Of a stretch of 64,000 nucleotides of DNA, positions 8,676 to 18,725 are shown one piece after another. The DNA is taken from assembly GCA_021822385.1 (NCBI GenBank), contig JAKARC010000003.1, positions 57,923 through 121,922 on the forward strand, given 5' to 3'. The first letter of the stretch is position 1; every line of letters starts with the position of its first letter. This DNA comes from Pseudomonadota bacterium. Lineage in GTDB: Bacteria; Pseudomonadota; Gammaproteobacteria; Steroidobacterales; Steroidobacteraceae. The position numbers and the translations under genes are program-made. Under the pieces are notes generated by a model. That model ran no database searches. It worked only from the letters and a program-made list of their open reading frames with translations, and was not told where the DNA came from.

Positions 8676-9046
8676 CCCATCTGTTCGCCGCACCCAGCAG
8701 CGCGGGCACACCGGCGGCCATTGGCGCCGGCAGCCTCGTGTCCGTCACGCTTGCGCTGCTTGTCGTCCTCGCCGCGATCTTCGCCCTGACCTGGCTGGCA
8801 CGGCGCCTGCGCACGTTTGGTATGGGTGCGAACGGTGCGCTGAAGGTTCTCGCCACGCTGCCGCTCGGCGCCAAGGAACGGGCGGTGCTGCTGAAGGTGG
8901 GCGGGACCGAGATCCTGGTCGGCGTCGCGCCCGGTCGGGTCAACACGCTGCATGTGCTCGAGCAGCCGGTCGCGCTCGAGGATGGGATCGCCCGGCCGAC
9001 GCCCGCGACCTTCGCGGCGCTGCTGAAGCGCAGCATCGGCAAATGA
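8672..9046 (+). CDS. fliO: Flagellar biosynthetic protein FliO
   Basis: 124 aa; N-terminal TM, LPLGAKERAVLLKVGGTEILVGVAPGRVNTLHVL; overlaps fliN. Confidence 0.9.
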   Translation: MTHLFAAPSSAGTPAAIGAGSLVSVTLALLVVLAAIFALTWLARRLRTFGMGANGALKVLATLPLGAKERAVLLKVGGTEILVGVAPGRVNTLHVLEQPVALEDGIARPTPATFAALLKRSIGK

Positions 9047-9786
9047 GCGCCATGCGCAAAAGCTGGCCGCTGCTGCTGCTCGCGCTGCTGCCCCTGGCGG
9101 CGCGCGCTGCGCCCGGCATTCCGGCCTTCAGCGTACAGACCCACGGCGGCACTCAGACCTACACGCTGACGCTGCAGGTATTGGCGCTGATGACGGCGCT
9201 GACGCTGCTGCCGGCGATCCTCCTGATGATGACCGCCTTCACGCGGATTGTGATCGTGCTCGGGATCCTGCGCCAGGCGCTCGGCGCCGGCCAGACCCCG
9301 CCCAACCAGGTGCTGCTCGGACTGGCGCTGTTTCTCACCCTGTTCGTGATGTCCCCGGTGATTCGCCAGATCAATCACGTCGCCTACCAGCCCTATGCCG
9401 CCGGCACGCTGAGTGCGACCGCCGCGCTCGAACGCGCCGAGGTGCCGCTGAAGGAGTTCATGCTGCACCAGACGCGCGAGAGCGACATTGCCGTGTTCAC
9501 GCATATCGCCGGCGCGAAGGGTTATGCCGCGCCCCTCGACGTGCCGCTGTCGGTGCTGGTGCCGGCGTTCCTCACGAGCGAGCTCAAGACCGCGTTTATC
9601 ATCGGCTTTCTGCTGTTCATTCCGTTCGTGATCATCGACCTGGTGGTGGCGAGCGTGCTGATGTCGCTCGGCATGATGATGGTCTCACCGGTGATGATCT
9701 CACTGCCCTTCAAGCTGATGCTGTTCGTACTGGTGAACGGCTGGACACTGGTTGTCGGCTCGCTCGCGGCGAGCTTCTACCACTAG
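9043..9786 (+). CDS. fliP: Flagellar export protein FliP
   Basis: 248 aa from the ATG overlapping the fliO stop; LMTAFTRIVIVLGILRQALGAGQTPPNQVLLGLALFLTLFVM. Confidence 0.96.
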   Translation: MSAMRKSWPLLLLALLPLAARAAPGIPAFSVQTHGGTQTYTLTLQVLALMTALTLLPAILLMMTAFTRIVIVLGILRQALGAGQTPPNQVLLGLALFLTLFVMSPVIRQINHVAYQPYAAGTLSATAALERAEVPLKEFMLHQTRESDIAVFTHIAGAKGYAAPLDVPLSVLVPAFLTSELKTAFIIGFLLFIPFVIIDLVVASVLMSLGMMMVSPVMISLPFKLMLFVLVNGWTLVVGSLAASFYH

Positions 9787-9795
9787 GGGATACGC

Positions 9796-10065
9796 ATGAA
9801 CTCAGCCACCGTCATGACCATCGGCATGGGCGCACTCGAGGTGACACTGATGCTGGCCGCGCCGCTGCTGCTCGCGACCCTCATCACCGGCGTCGTGATC
9901 GGCGCATTCCAGGCCGCCACCCAGATCAACGAAATGACGCTGTCGTTCATTCCAAAGCTGCTCGTGCTTGCGCTCGTGATGGCGCTTGCCGGCCCGTGGA
10001 TGCTGCACACCCTGGTCGACTACACGCGCGAGCTCATCCTCGGCATTCCGCAACTCATCGGCTGA
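9796..10065 (+). CDS. fliQ: Flagellar export protein FliQ
   Basis: 89 aa; ITGVVIGAFQAATQINEMTLSFIPKL. Confidence 0.96.
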   Translation: MNSATVMTIGMGALEVTLMLAAPLLLATLITGVVIGAFQAATQINEMTLSFIPKLLVLALVMALAGPWMLHTLVDYTRELILGIPQLIG

Positions 10066-10079
10066 CGGCCGCTGCAACC

Positions 10080-10856
10080 ATGCCGATCCTCGCTGCCACC
10101 ACCCTTGAGCACATGCTGGCCGGCCTGTTCTGGCCGTTCGTGCGCATCGGCTCGTGTCTGATGGTCGCGCCGGTGTTTGGTTCGGTGTCGGTGCCGGCGC
10201 AGGTCCGGGTGGTGCTGGCCGGCGGGCTCGCGCTGCTCGTCGCGCCGCTCGTGCACGTGCCCGCGGCGCTCGCCGCGCTCTCGGTGACCGGGGTGCTCAT
10301 CACCGTGCAGCAGATCATCATTGGCATCGCACTCGGCTTCTCCCTGCAGCTGGTGTTCGAGGCGGTCACGCTCGGCGGCCAGATGATCGCCAACAGCATG
10401 GGACTGTCCCTGTCCTACAATCTCGACCCTCTGAGCGGCACGAGCACCCCGGCGCTCGGCCAGCTGTACACGCTGCTCGTCACGTTGCTGTTTCTCGCCC
10501 TCAACGGTCAGATCGCGCTCATCCGCATCCTGGTCGAGGGCTTTCGCACGCTGCCCATCGGCACCGTCGGGCTGGGCCAGCATGGCCTCTGGGCGGTGAT
10601 CGAGTTCGGTTCCACCCTGTTCTCGGGTGCCCTCGCCGTGGCGCTGCCGGCGCTCACCGCAATCATGGTCGCGAACCTCGCCTTCGGCGTCATCAGCCGC
10701 GCCGCCCCCACGCTCAATCTGTTCGCGACCGGCCTGCCGGTCGTGCTCGCCTTCGGACTGCTCGTGATCCTGGCGAGCCTGCCGGTCCTCGAATCCGGCT
10801 TCGTGCGGCTGCTCGGCTCCGCGCTTCTGTTCCTGCGTCAGCTGATCAGGGCCTGA
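10080..10856 (+). CDS. fliR: Flagellar export protein FliR
   Basis: 259 codons; FGSVSVPAQVRVVLAGGLALL, FEAVTLGGQMIANSMGLSLSYNLDP. Confidence 0.95.
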   Translation: MPILAATTLEHMLAGLFWPFVRIGSCLMVAPVFGSVSVPAQVRVVLAGGLALLVAPLVHVPAALAALSVTGVLITVQQIIIGIALGFSLQLVFEAVTLGGQMIANSMGLSLSYNLDPLSGTSTPALGQLYTLLVTLLFLALNGQIALIRILVEGFRTLPIGTVGLGQHGLWAVIEFGSTLFSGALAVALPALTAIMVANLAFGVISRAAPTLNLFATGLPVVLAFGLLVILASLPVLESGFVRLLGSALLFLRQLIRA

Positions 10857-10859
10857 GCC

Positions 10860-11984
10860 ATGGCGCAAGACGATCAGGACCGCAGCGAACAACCGACCGG
10901 GAAGCGCCTGGAGAAGGCCCGCACCGAGGGCCAGGTGCCGCGCTCGCGCGATCTCAGCAGCGCCGCGGTTCTGCTCATCGCGGGCGCGGGCCTGCGCATG
11001 TTCGGCGCGAGCATGGGCCGCGCGTTCGAGCGCCTGATGCGCACCGGCCTGTCGGTGCCAGCGGCGGCTGCGGCAAGTCCCGAGCGCGCGCTCGCCACCG
11101 CCGGGCAGGAAGCGCTGCATGCGCTGCTCGCCTGCGGTCCGGTGCTCGCGCTCACCGTGGTGGCGGCATTCGCCGCGCCGCTCGCCCTCGGCGGCTGGAA
11201 TTTCAGCTTCCAGTCGCTGGCGCCGGATTTCACCCGCCTCGATCCGGTCGCCGGGTTCACACGCCTGGTGTCGGTGCGCGGTCTGGTCGAGCTCGGCAAG
11301 GCGTTCGCGAAATTCCTGCTGGTCGCGGGGGCGGCGCTGCTCGCGCTGCACATCGAGTGGGCGCGCATGCTCGCCCTCGGCAACGAGCCGCTCGGGGTCG
11401 CGATCGCCGCGGCCCTGCACCTGGTGTCGGATGCGCTGATGATGGTGGCGGCCTCGCTCGGGGTGATCGCTGCCATCGACGTGCCCTGGCAGCTCTGGCA
11501 GCACCACCGCGATCTGCGCATGACACGCCAGGAAGTGCGCGACGAGGCGAAGGAGAGCGAGGGCGCGCCCGAGACCAAGGGACGCCTGCGGCGCGCGCAG
11601 CGCGCGCTGCAGCGCCGGCGCATGCTGCACGATGTTCCCAAGGCGAACGTCGTGGTCACCAATCCCACCCACTTCGCCGTGGCGCTGCGTTACGAGGAGG
11701 ATCGCATGCGCGCCCCGCGCGTCGTCGCCAAGGGCGCCGACCTGCTCGCCGCGCGCATCCGCGAGATCGCGAGCGAGCATTCGGTTCCGCTGGTCGAGGC
11801 GCCGCCGCTCGCCCGAGCGCTCTTTTACAACGTGGAGATCGGCGCGGAGATTCCCGCGGCGCTCTACGTCGCGGTCGCGCAGGTACTCACGTACATCTAC
11901 CGCCTGAAGAATGCGCGCGCGAGCGGGGCCCCCGCCCCGACCCCGCCCCAGATCGATCCTGCCATTGAAAACCTGCAGCCCTGA
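10860..11984 (+). CDS. flhB: Flagellar export switch protein FlhB
   Basis: 374 aa; DRSEQPTGKRLEKARTEGQVPRSRDL; autocleavage motif NPTH (VVVTNPTHFAVALRYEE). Confidence 0.97.
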   Translation: MAQDDQDRSEQPTGKRLEKARTEGQVPRSRDLSSAAVLLIAGAGLRMFGASMGRAFERLMRTGLSVPAAAAASPERALATAGQEALHALLACGPVLALTVVAAFAAPLALGGWNFSFQSLAPDFTRLDPVAGFTRLVSVRGLVELGKAFAKFLLVAGAALLALHIEWARMLALGNEPLGVAIAAALHLVSDALMMVAASLGVIAAIDVPWQLWQHHRDLRMTRQEVRDEAKESEGAPETKGRLRRAQRALQRRRMLHDVPKANVVVTNPTHFAVALRYEEDRMRAPRVVAKGADLLAARIREIASEHSVPLVEAPPLARALFYNVEIGAEIPAALYVAVAQVLTYIYRLKNARASGAPAPTPPQIDPAIENLQP

Positions 11985-11987
11985 TCC

Positions 11988-14087
11988 ATGACAACGGCAA
12001 CAAACATCGCCACCGGACCGGTCAACTGGTCGCAGAACCTGCGCGATATCCTGCGCGTCGGCATCGGTGTGCCGCTCGGCGTGCTCGGCGTGCTCGCCAT
12101 GGTCATCGTGCCCTTGCCGCCGGTTGCGCTCGACATTCTGTTCACGTTCAACATCGCGCTGTCGATCGTGATCGTGATGAGCGTCTTCTACGTGTCCCGT
12201 CCAGTGGAGTTCGGGGTGTTCCCCACCGCGCTGCTGCTCGCGACACTGTTGCGCCTCGCCCTGAACGTCGCTTCGGCCCGCGTCGTGCTGCTGCACGGCT
12301 ACACCGGGCCCGGCGCGGCCGGTCACGTCATCGAGTCGTTCGGCGAGTTCGTGGTCGGCGGCAACTTCGCCGTCGGTGTCGTGGTGTTCATCATCCTCAC
12401 CATCATCAACTTCGTGGTCATCACCAAGGGCGCCGGCCGCGTCTCCGAGGTAAGCGCCCGCTTCACTCTCGATGCCATGCCGGGCAAGCAGATGGCCATC
12501 GATGCGGACCTGGCGGCGGGTCTGATCACCCAGGACGAGGCGCGCACGCGGCGCGCCGAGATCCGTGCCGAGGCGGATTTCTACGGTGCTATGGATGGCG
12601 CCAGCAAGTTCGTGCGCGGCGATGCCATCGCCGGCATCCTGATTCTCCTCATCAATATCGTCGGCGGCCTGGCGATCGGCATCCTCGAGCACGGCATGGC
12701 GCTCACCGCGGCGCTCCATACCTACACGCTGCTCACCATCGGCGATGGTCTGGTGGCGCAGATCCCCTCGCTGCTGCTGTCGACCGCGGTCGCCATCATC
12801 GTGACGCGCATGTCGCGACCGCAGGACATGGGCGGGGAGCTCGGCAAGCAGCTGTTCGGCAATCCGCGCACGCTCGCGGTGGCGGGCGGGTTGCTCGGTG
12901 TGCTCGGCCTGATTCCCGGCATGCCGAGCCTCGCCTTCCTGTCGATGGCGGGCGTGTGCGGCGGCCTGGCCTATGTGTTGCACAAGCGGCGCACGCTGCA
13001 GGCGGCGGCCCCGCCCGCGCCCAAACCCAAGGCCGCCCCCGAATCCCGCGAGCTCAGCTGGGAGGACGTCAAGCCCGTCGACCCGGTCGGCCTCGAGGTC
13101 GGCTATCGCCTCGTGGCGCTGGTCGACAGCAAGGGCCAGGGCGCCGATCTGCTGGCGCGGGTGCGTGGCGTCCGTCGCAAGCTGTCGCAGGAGCTCGGCT
13201 TCCTGCTGCCGGCCGTGCACATCCGCGACAACCTCGACCTGCAACCGACGGTGTATCGCATCAACCTCAGCGGCGTGCCGATCGGGGAGAACACGGTATA
13301 TCCGGATCGTGAGCTCGCCATCAACGGCGGGCGGGTGTTCGGAGCGCTGCAAGGCGTGGCGACGCGCGATCCGGCCTTCGGCATGGAGGCGGTGTGGATC
13401 GAGCCGGGCAACCGCGATCATGCCCAGGCGCTCGGCTACACGGTCGTCGATCCGAGCACGGTCATCGCCACCCATCTGTCATTCATCCTGCAATCGCACG
13501 CGCACGAGATCCTCGGCCACGAGGAAGTGCAGCAGCTGCTCAACGCCCTCGGCAAGAGCGCGCCGAAGCTGGTCGAGGACCTGGTGCCGCGTGTGCTGCC
13601 GCTCGCCGTTCTGGTACGCGTATTGCAAGGACTTCTGGCGGAACGTATTCCCATCCGCAACATGCGCCTCATCATGGAAACACTCGCCGAACACGCACCC
13701 CGAACCCAGGATCCGGCCCTGCTGCTGCCGCTGGTGCGCGCCGCCCTCGGCCGGCAGATCGTGCAGGACATCGCCGGCGTCGCCGCCGAGTTGCCGGTCA
13801 TCACCCTGGATCCTGAGCTCGAGCGGCTGCTGCAGGGCTCCCTCACCGCGGGCAGCGCCGGCGCCGGCCTCGAACCGGGGCTCGCCGAGCGGCTGCAGCA
13901 GCGGGTTGCCGAAGCCGCACACCGGCAGGAGGGGGCCGGCGCCGCGCCCGTGCTGCTGGTGCCGCCGCCGCTGCGCGCGGCCATGGCCAAGTTCCTGCGG
14001 CCCGCGCTGCCGGCACTGCATGTGCTCGCGTGGAATGAGATACCCGACAACCGCAAGGTCCGTGTCGTGACCGCGGTCGGCAGGTAA
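11988..14087 (+). CDS. flhA: Flagellar export protein FlhA
   Basis: 699 aa; FPTALLLATLLRLALNVASARVVLLHGY, FTLDAMPGKQMAIDADLAAGLI. Confidence 0.98.
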   Translation: MTTATNIATGPVNWSQNLRDILRVGIGVPLGVLGVLAMVIVPLPPVALDILFTFNIALSIVIVMSVFYVSRPVEFGVFPTALLLATLLRLALNVASARVVLLHGYTGPGAAGHVIESFGEFVVGGNFAVGVVVFIILTIINFVVITKGAGRVSEVSARFTLDAMPGKQMAIDADLAAGLITQDEARTRRAEIRAEADFYGAMDGASKFVRGDAIAGILILLINIVGGLAIGILEHGMALTAALHTYTLLTIGDGLVAQIPSLLLSTAVAIIVTRMSRPQDMGGELGKQLFGNPRTLAVAGGLLGVLGLIPGMPSLAFLSMAGVCGGLAYVLHKRRTLQAAAPPAPKPKAAPESRELSWEDVKPVDPVGLEVGYRLVALVDSKGQGADLLARVRGVRRKLSQELGFLLPAVHIRDNLDLQPTVYRINLSGVPIGENTVYPDRELAINGGRVFGALQGVATRDPAFGMEAVWIEPGNRDHAQALGYTVVDPSTVIATHLSFILQSHAHEILGHEEVQQLLNALGKSAPKLVEDLVPRVLPLAVLVRVLQGLLAERIPIRNMRLIMETLAEHAPRTQDPALLLPLVRAALGRQIVQDIAGVAAELPVITLDPELERLLQGSLTAGSAGAGLEPGLAERLQQRVAEAAHRQEGAGAAPVLLVPPPLRAAMAKFLRPALPALHVLAWNEIPDNRKVRVVTAVGR

Positions 14088-14090
14088 GCG

Positions 14091-15251
14091 ATGAAGATCG
14101 TACGTCACACGGCCGCCGAGATGCGCCATGCGCTGCGCGCGATTCGCGAGCAGCTCGGAGAAGATGCGGTGATCCTCTCCTCACGCCGCGTGCCGAACGG
14201 CGTGGAGGTGACCGCAGCGGTCGACTTCGACGCGAGCCGAATCGAGGCACTCGAGTCCACCGCGGCCGAGCTGCCGGAACGGGTCATCGGTGCGCCGCCG
14301 CTCGCCGCCAACACCCCGGCGGCGGCCGAGGCCATGGGCCATGAGCTGAAGACGCTGCGCCGCATGCTCGAGACGCAGCTCGCGCAACTCGCCTGGAACG
14401 ATCGCACACGCCGCTCACCGGTGCACACCGAGCTGCTGCGCGAGCTGTCCGAGATCGGCATCACGCAGGAACTTGCCGATCATCTCGTCGGCCAGCTGCC
14501 CGCCGACATCGATTTGCGCCAGGGCCGGCGCTTCGCCATCGCCGGTCTGTCGCAGTACCTGCAGGTGACGGGCGACTGCTGGCTCGACAGCGGCGGGCGC
14601 ATCGCCTTCGTCGGGGCCACCGGCGTCGGCAAGACCACCGTGCTCGCCAAGCTGGCGGTGCGCTGGATACTGCGGCACGGCGCCAAAGAATTGGCGCTCG
14701 TCGCCTCGGACACCGTGCGCATCGGCGCTCAGGATCAGATGCATGCGCTCGGCCAGCTGCTCGGAGTGCCGGTGCATACCCCGGAGCGCTTTGAGACCCT
14801 GCCGCAGCTGCTCGGGCGTCTGGACCAGCACCGGCTGGTGCTGATCGACACGCCGGGGCTCAGCGTGCGCGACGCCCAGTTCGAGGCGCGCCGCGCGGTG
14901 CTCGGCGCGTGCGGCACCGCTCTGGCGCCTGCGCTGGTGCTCGCGGCCAGCACGCAAGCCGGCGCTCTGGAGGAAACCATAGAGCGCTTCGCCCCGCTGC
15001 AGCCGGCCGCCTGTGTGCTCACCAAGACCGATGAGGCGGCGAGCCTCGGCGGCGCCCTCTCGGCGCTGATCCGCGCGCGCTTGCCTATCGCCTACATCAG
15101 CGATGGCCAGCGGGTACCGGAGGATCTGCACCCGGCGCGGGCGCTTGAGCTCGTGACGCAGGCGGTGCGCCTCGCCAAAACCCGCGGTGCCGCCGCGGAC
15201 GAAGATCTATTGCGACGACGATTCGGAAAACTCGCCCATGCAAACCCCTGA
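14091..15251 (+). CDS. flhF: SRP-type GTPase FlhF (polar flagellar placement)
   Basis: 386 aa; GATGVGKTTVLAKLA, LALVASDTVRIGAQDQ, LIDTPGLS. Confidence 0.95.
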   Translation: MKIVRHTAAEMRHALRAIREQLGEDAVILSSRRVPNGVEVTAAVDFDASRIEALESTAAELPERVIGAPPLAANTPAAAEAMGHELKTLRRMLETQLAQLAWNDRTRRSPVHTELLRELSEIGITQELADHLVGQLPADIDLRQGRRFAIAGLSQYLQVTGDCWLDSGGRIAFVGATGVGKTTVLAKLAVRWILRHGAKELALVASDTVRIGAQDQMHALGQLLGVPVHTPERFETLPQLLGRLDQHRLVLIDTPGLSVRDAQFEARRAVLGACGTALAPALVLAASTQAGALEETIERFAPLQPAACVLTKTDEAASLGGALSALIRARLPIAYISDGQRVPEDLHPARALELVTQAVRLAKTRGAAADEDLLRRRFGKLAHANP

Positions 15252-16116
15252 ACTGAGCCTGATCAACAACGCGAAATTGAAGGCGCTGGCGCGGCCCGTC
15301 CAGGTGATCGCGGTCACCGGCGGCAAGGGCGGCGTGGGCAAGACCAGCGTTGCGGTCAACCTCGCCACCGCGCTCGCCCCGCGCAAGCGTGTCGTGCTCC
15401 TCGACGGCGATCTCGGCCTGGCCAACGCGGATGTGTTCCTCGGTCTCTCGCCCCGCTACACGCTCGCGCACGTGCTGAATGGGGAGCGCACGCTCGATGA
15501 GGTCCTCATCCGCGCGCCCCAGGGCTTTCACATCGTGCCGGCCGCCTCGGGGGCCGCCAACCTCGCCAACATGGGGGTTGCCGAGCACCTCGGACTGGTA
15601 CGCGCCTTCAGCAGCCTCGCCGAACCGCTCGAGGTGCTGATCGTCGATACCGCCGCCGGCATCGCGCACGGGGTCCTGCAGTTCGCCCAGGCCGCCCAGC
15701 AGGTGCTCGTGGTCATCTGCGACGAGCCGGCCTCGCTCACCGACGGCTATGCGCTCATCAAGGTGCTGAGCCGCAGCCATGGCATCACGCGCTTTCGCGT
15801 CCTCGCCAACCGGGTGCGCGCGCCGGGCGGCGGCCGCGAGCTGTTCCAGCGCTTCGAGCGGGTGACCCGCCGATTCCTCGAGGTCGCACTCGAGTTCGCC
15901 GGCGAGATTCCCGAGGACGAGTATCTCCACCGCTCGGTGCGCGAGCAGCGTCCGGTCTGTGACGCCTATCCCGGCAGCGCCGCCGCTCGGGCGTTCAAGA
16001 AACTGGCCGAAGCGGCCGATAACTGGCCAGTACCGCCCGGTCCGCGCGGCAATATCGAGTTCTTCGTCGAGCGGCTGGTGCGGCGCGGGCCCGCGCAACT
16101 GGCGGTGGTGCCATGA
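15238..16116 (+). CDS. flhG: MinD-like ATPase FlhG/FleN
   Basis: 293 codons; VTGGKGGVGKTSVAVNLATALA, LLDGDLGLANADVFLGL; downstream of flhF. Confidence 0.95.
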   Translation: MQTPELSLINNAKLKALARPVQVIAVTGGKGGVGKTSVAVNLATALAPRKRVVLLDGDLGLANADVFLGLSPRYTLAHVLNGERTLDEVLIRAPQGFHIVPAASGAANLANMGVAEHLGLVRAFSSLAEPLEVLIVDTAAGIAHGVLQFAQAAQQVLVVICDEPASLTDGYALIKVLSRSHGITRFRVLANRVRAPGGGRELFQRFERVTRRFLEVALEFAGEIPEDEYLHRSVREQRPVCDAYPGSAAARAFKKLAEAADNWPVPPGPRGNIEFFVERLVRRGPAQLAVVP

Positions 16117-16865
16117 ACGCGGCAAGCGCTTACAGCGAGGTGCGCGGCTGCGCCGATACGCCCGCGGCCGCCGACCTGGTGACGCGGCACGCGGAGCTGG
16201 TCAAGCGCATCGCCTATCACCTCGCCGGGCGGCTGCCGCCCTCGGTGGAGATCGACGATTTGATGCAGGCGGGAATGCTCGGATTGCTGGAGGCAGCCTC
16301 GAACTACGCGGCGGGCCGGGGCGCGAGCTTCGAGACCTACGCCGGCATCCGCATCCGCGGCGCGATGATCGACGCGCTGCGCAAGCTCGACTGGGCGCCG
16401 CGCTCGGTGCATCGCAAGGCGCGGGCCGTGGCCGCGGCGGTGCAGGAAATCGAGCGGCGCACCGGCCGGGACGCGCGCGATGCGGAAATCGCCGCCGCTC
16501 TCGGCGTCGAACTCGCCGAGTATCACGCGATCGTGCACGACGCGGCCAGTTGCCGGCTTGCGGCGCTGGATGATGCGGCGGTGACCATCGAGGGCGACGC
16601 CGATCCGTTTCTCGAGACCGCCGACGAGGAATTCAAGCAGGCGTTGGCGGTGGCCATCGACGGACTGCCGGAACGGGAGAAGCTGGTGATGTCGCTTTAC
16701 TACAGCGAGGGCCTCAACTTGAAGGAGATCGGGGCGGTGCTGCGCGTGACCGAATCGCGCGCCTGTCAGCTGCACGGTCAGGCGCTCGTGCGCTTGAAGG
16801 CGCGCCTCGGCGCCTGGCGCGAGACGCCCGCGGCGAGCGGCGCGGCGCGGCGAGGTCGGCAGTGA
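16113..16865 (+). CDS. fliA: RNA polymerase sigma-28 factor FliA
   Basis: 250 aa; [90 protein letters not shown]. Confidence 0.97.
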   Translation: MNAASAYSEVRGCADTPAAADLVTRHAELVKRIAYHLAGRLPPSVEIDDLMQAGMLGLLEAASNYAAGRGASFETYAGIRIRGAMIDALRKLDWAPRSVHRKARAVAAAVQEIERRTGRDARDAEIAAALGVELAEYHAIVHDAASCRLAALDDAAVTIEGDADPFLETADEEFKQALAVAIDGLPEREKLVMSLYYSEGLNLKEIGAVLRVTESRACQLHGQALVRLKARLGAWRETPAASGAARRGRQ

Positions 16866-17248
16866 GCAAGGACTGCAAGTTTCTCGTGGTGGACGATTTC
16901 TCCACCATGCGCCGGATCGTCAAGAATCTCCTGCACGATCTCGGCTATCCGAACGTGCGTGAAGCGGACGACGGCGAGACGGCCCTGCCGCTGCTGCGGG
17001 CCGAAGATTTCGACTGTCTGATCACCGACTGGAACATGCCCGGCATGCCCGGGCTCGATCTGATCAAGGCGGTGCGCGCCGATGCGCGCCTCGCCAAGCT
17101 GCCGGTGCTGATGTTGACGGCCGAAGCCAAGCGCGAGCAGATCATCGAGGCCGCGCAAGCCGGAGTCAACGGCTACATCATCAAGCCCTTCACCGCCGAG
17201 ACGCTGAAGGAGAAACTCGACAAGATTCTGGGCACAGCCGCAAAGTGA
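16862..17248 (+). CDS. cheY: Chemotaxis response regulator CheY
   Basis: 128 aa; [66 protein letters not shown] start. Confidence 0.96.
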   Translation: MSKDCKFLVVDDFSTMRRIVKNLLHDLGYPNVREADDGETALPLLRAEDFDCLITDWNMPGMPGLDLIKAVRADARLAKLPVLMLTAEAKREQIIEAAQAGVNGYIIKPFTAETLKEKLDKILGTAAK

Positions 17249-17255
17249 AACAACA

Positions 17256-17966
17256 GTGACAAACTTTTCCGTGTTGCAGCGTGAGTACGGCGCGTGCGTG
17301 GATGCACTGAGCGAGGCATTCCACAATGCAGATGAGGCGGCGTTCTTCGCTGCCGTCGATCATATCGTGCACATGCGCGAGCCGCGCATGCTTGGGGAAA
17401 TCCGCCGGCTCACCGGCGGGTTGCAGAAGGCGCTTGAACGCTTCAGCATCGAATCACGCCTGGCCGATTTCGCCGAACACGAGATACCCGGGGCGCGCAC
17501 GCGCCTGCTGCACGTGATCAACATGACCGACGCGGCGGCGCACCGCACGCTCGACCTGGTCGAGCGCTCCGGCCCGCTCGCCGAGCGCGTGGCGCACGAA
17601 GCCGCCGCGGTGCTCGCGACGCTTGCGGCCGGCGAACCGGAGCCGCTGCACGTGCGGCTCGAGCAGTTCTTGCCGGCGGCCCGCGCCGACTGCGAGCAGA
17701 TCCGGCGCAACCTCGCCGAGGTACTGCTGGCACAGGGTTATCAGGATTTGACCGGACAGATCATCCGCAGCGTCATCAAATTGGTGGAGGAGCTGGAACA
17801 GACCCTGGGCAGCCTGACACGGCTCTCCGGCGACGTGGTCGAGCATGCGACCCTCGGCAGCGATCCGGCCATGGCACATGGCCCGGTCGTACCCGGGGTC
17901 ACTCAGGGCGAGATCGCCGCTCAGCAAACCGATGTCGACGAGCTGCTGTCGGGCCTGGGCATGTAA
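17256..17966 (+). CDS. cheZ: CheY-P phosphatase CheZ
   Basis: 236 aa; LAQGYQDLTGQIIRSVIKLVEELE (DxxxQ catalytic helix), CheY-binding-like C-terminus DVDELLSGLGM. Confidence 0.95.
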   Translation: MTNFSVLQREYGACVDALSEAFHNADEAAFFAAVDHIVHMREPRMLGEIRRLTGGLQKALERFSIESRLADFAEHEIPGARTRLLHVINMTDAAAHRTLDLVERSGPLAERVAHEAAAVLATLAAGEPEPLHVRLEQFLPAARADCEQIRRNLAEVLLAQGYQDLTGQIIRSVIKLVEELEQTLGSLTRLSGDVVEHATLGSDPAMAHGPVVPGVTQGEIAAQQTDVDELLSGLGM

Positions 17967-17975
17967 GGAGTAGCG

Positions 17976-18716
17976 GTGGACATTCTGAGCATCATCGGAC
18001 TGGTGCTCGCCGTCAACGCCGTGCTGGCAGGGGCGCTGCTGCGCGGCGCCGGCATCATGGCGCTGGTGTCGCTCGAGGCCCTGGTGGTCGTCGGCGGCGG
18101 CACGATCGCGGCCATCTGCGTGCAGACCCCGCTGCCGGTGATGCGCCGCGCGCTCGGCATCTTCCCCTGGGTGATGCGTCCGCCGCCGCGCGAGGGCAAG
18201 GATCTGATCGCCAAGATCGTCGGCTGGAGCAACACGGCGCGCAAGCAGGGACTGCTCGGACTCGAGCCGCTGATCGCGCGCGAGCCGGACGAATTCACCC
18301 GCCGCGCCCTGCAGATGGTCGTCGACGGAACGGAGCCCGAGAACATCAGCAACACGCTGTATGTCGAGGTCAACATGCGCGAGCACGCCGATATCGCCGC
18401 GGCGAAAGTGTTCGAAAGCGCCGGCACCTATGCACCCACGCTCGGTATCATCGGTGCGGTGCTCGGTCTCATGGCGGTGCTGCAGAATCTCACCGATCCG
18501 AGCCGCCTCGGGCACGGTATCGCCGCGGCGTTCACCGCCACGGTCTACGGCATCAGCTTCGCCAACCTGTTCTTCCTGCCGGTGGCCGCCAAGCTGAAGG
18601 GCATCATTCACCGCCAGACGCAAGTCCGCGAAATGGTCATCGACGGCATGCTCGGTATCGCGCAGGGGGACAATCCGCGTGCCATCGAGACGAAGCTGCA
18701 GGGCTACCTGCACTAG
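17976..18716 (+). CDS. motC: Flagellar motor stator protein MotC (MotA family)
   Basis: 246 aa; MotA/TolQ/ExbB-like fold, APTLGIIGAVLGLMAVLQNLTDPSRLGHGIAAAFTATVYGISFANLFFLPVA; paired with motD after cheYZ. Confidence 0.88.
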   Translation: MDILSIIGLVLAVNAVLAGALLRGAGIMALVSLEALVVVGGGTIAAICVQTPLPVMRRALGIFPWVMRPPPREGKDLIAKIVGWSNTARKQGLLGLEPLIAREPDEFTRRALQMVVDGTEPENISNTLYVEVNMREHADIAAAKVFESAGTYAPTLGIIGAVLGLMAVLQNLTDPSRLGHGIAAAFTATVYGISFANLFFLPVAAKLKGIIHRQTQVREMVIDGMLGIAQGDNPRAIETKLQGYLH

Positions 18717-18725
18717 GCGGCACGA

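Noticed and set aside
10020-13475. 1151-aa open frame on the minus strand opposite fliQ-flhA
   Set aside because: Antisense to clearly recognisable fliR, flhB and flhA. The translation is His/Arg/Asp/Gly-rich with no domain, typical of mirror frames in GC-rich DNA.
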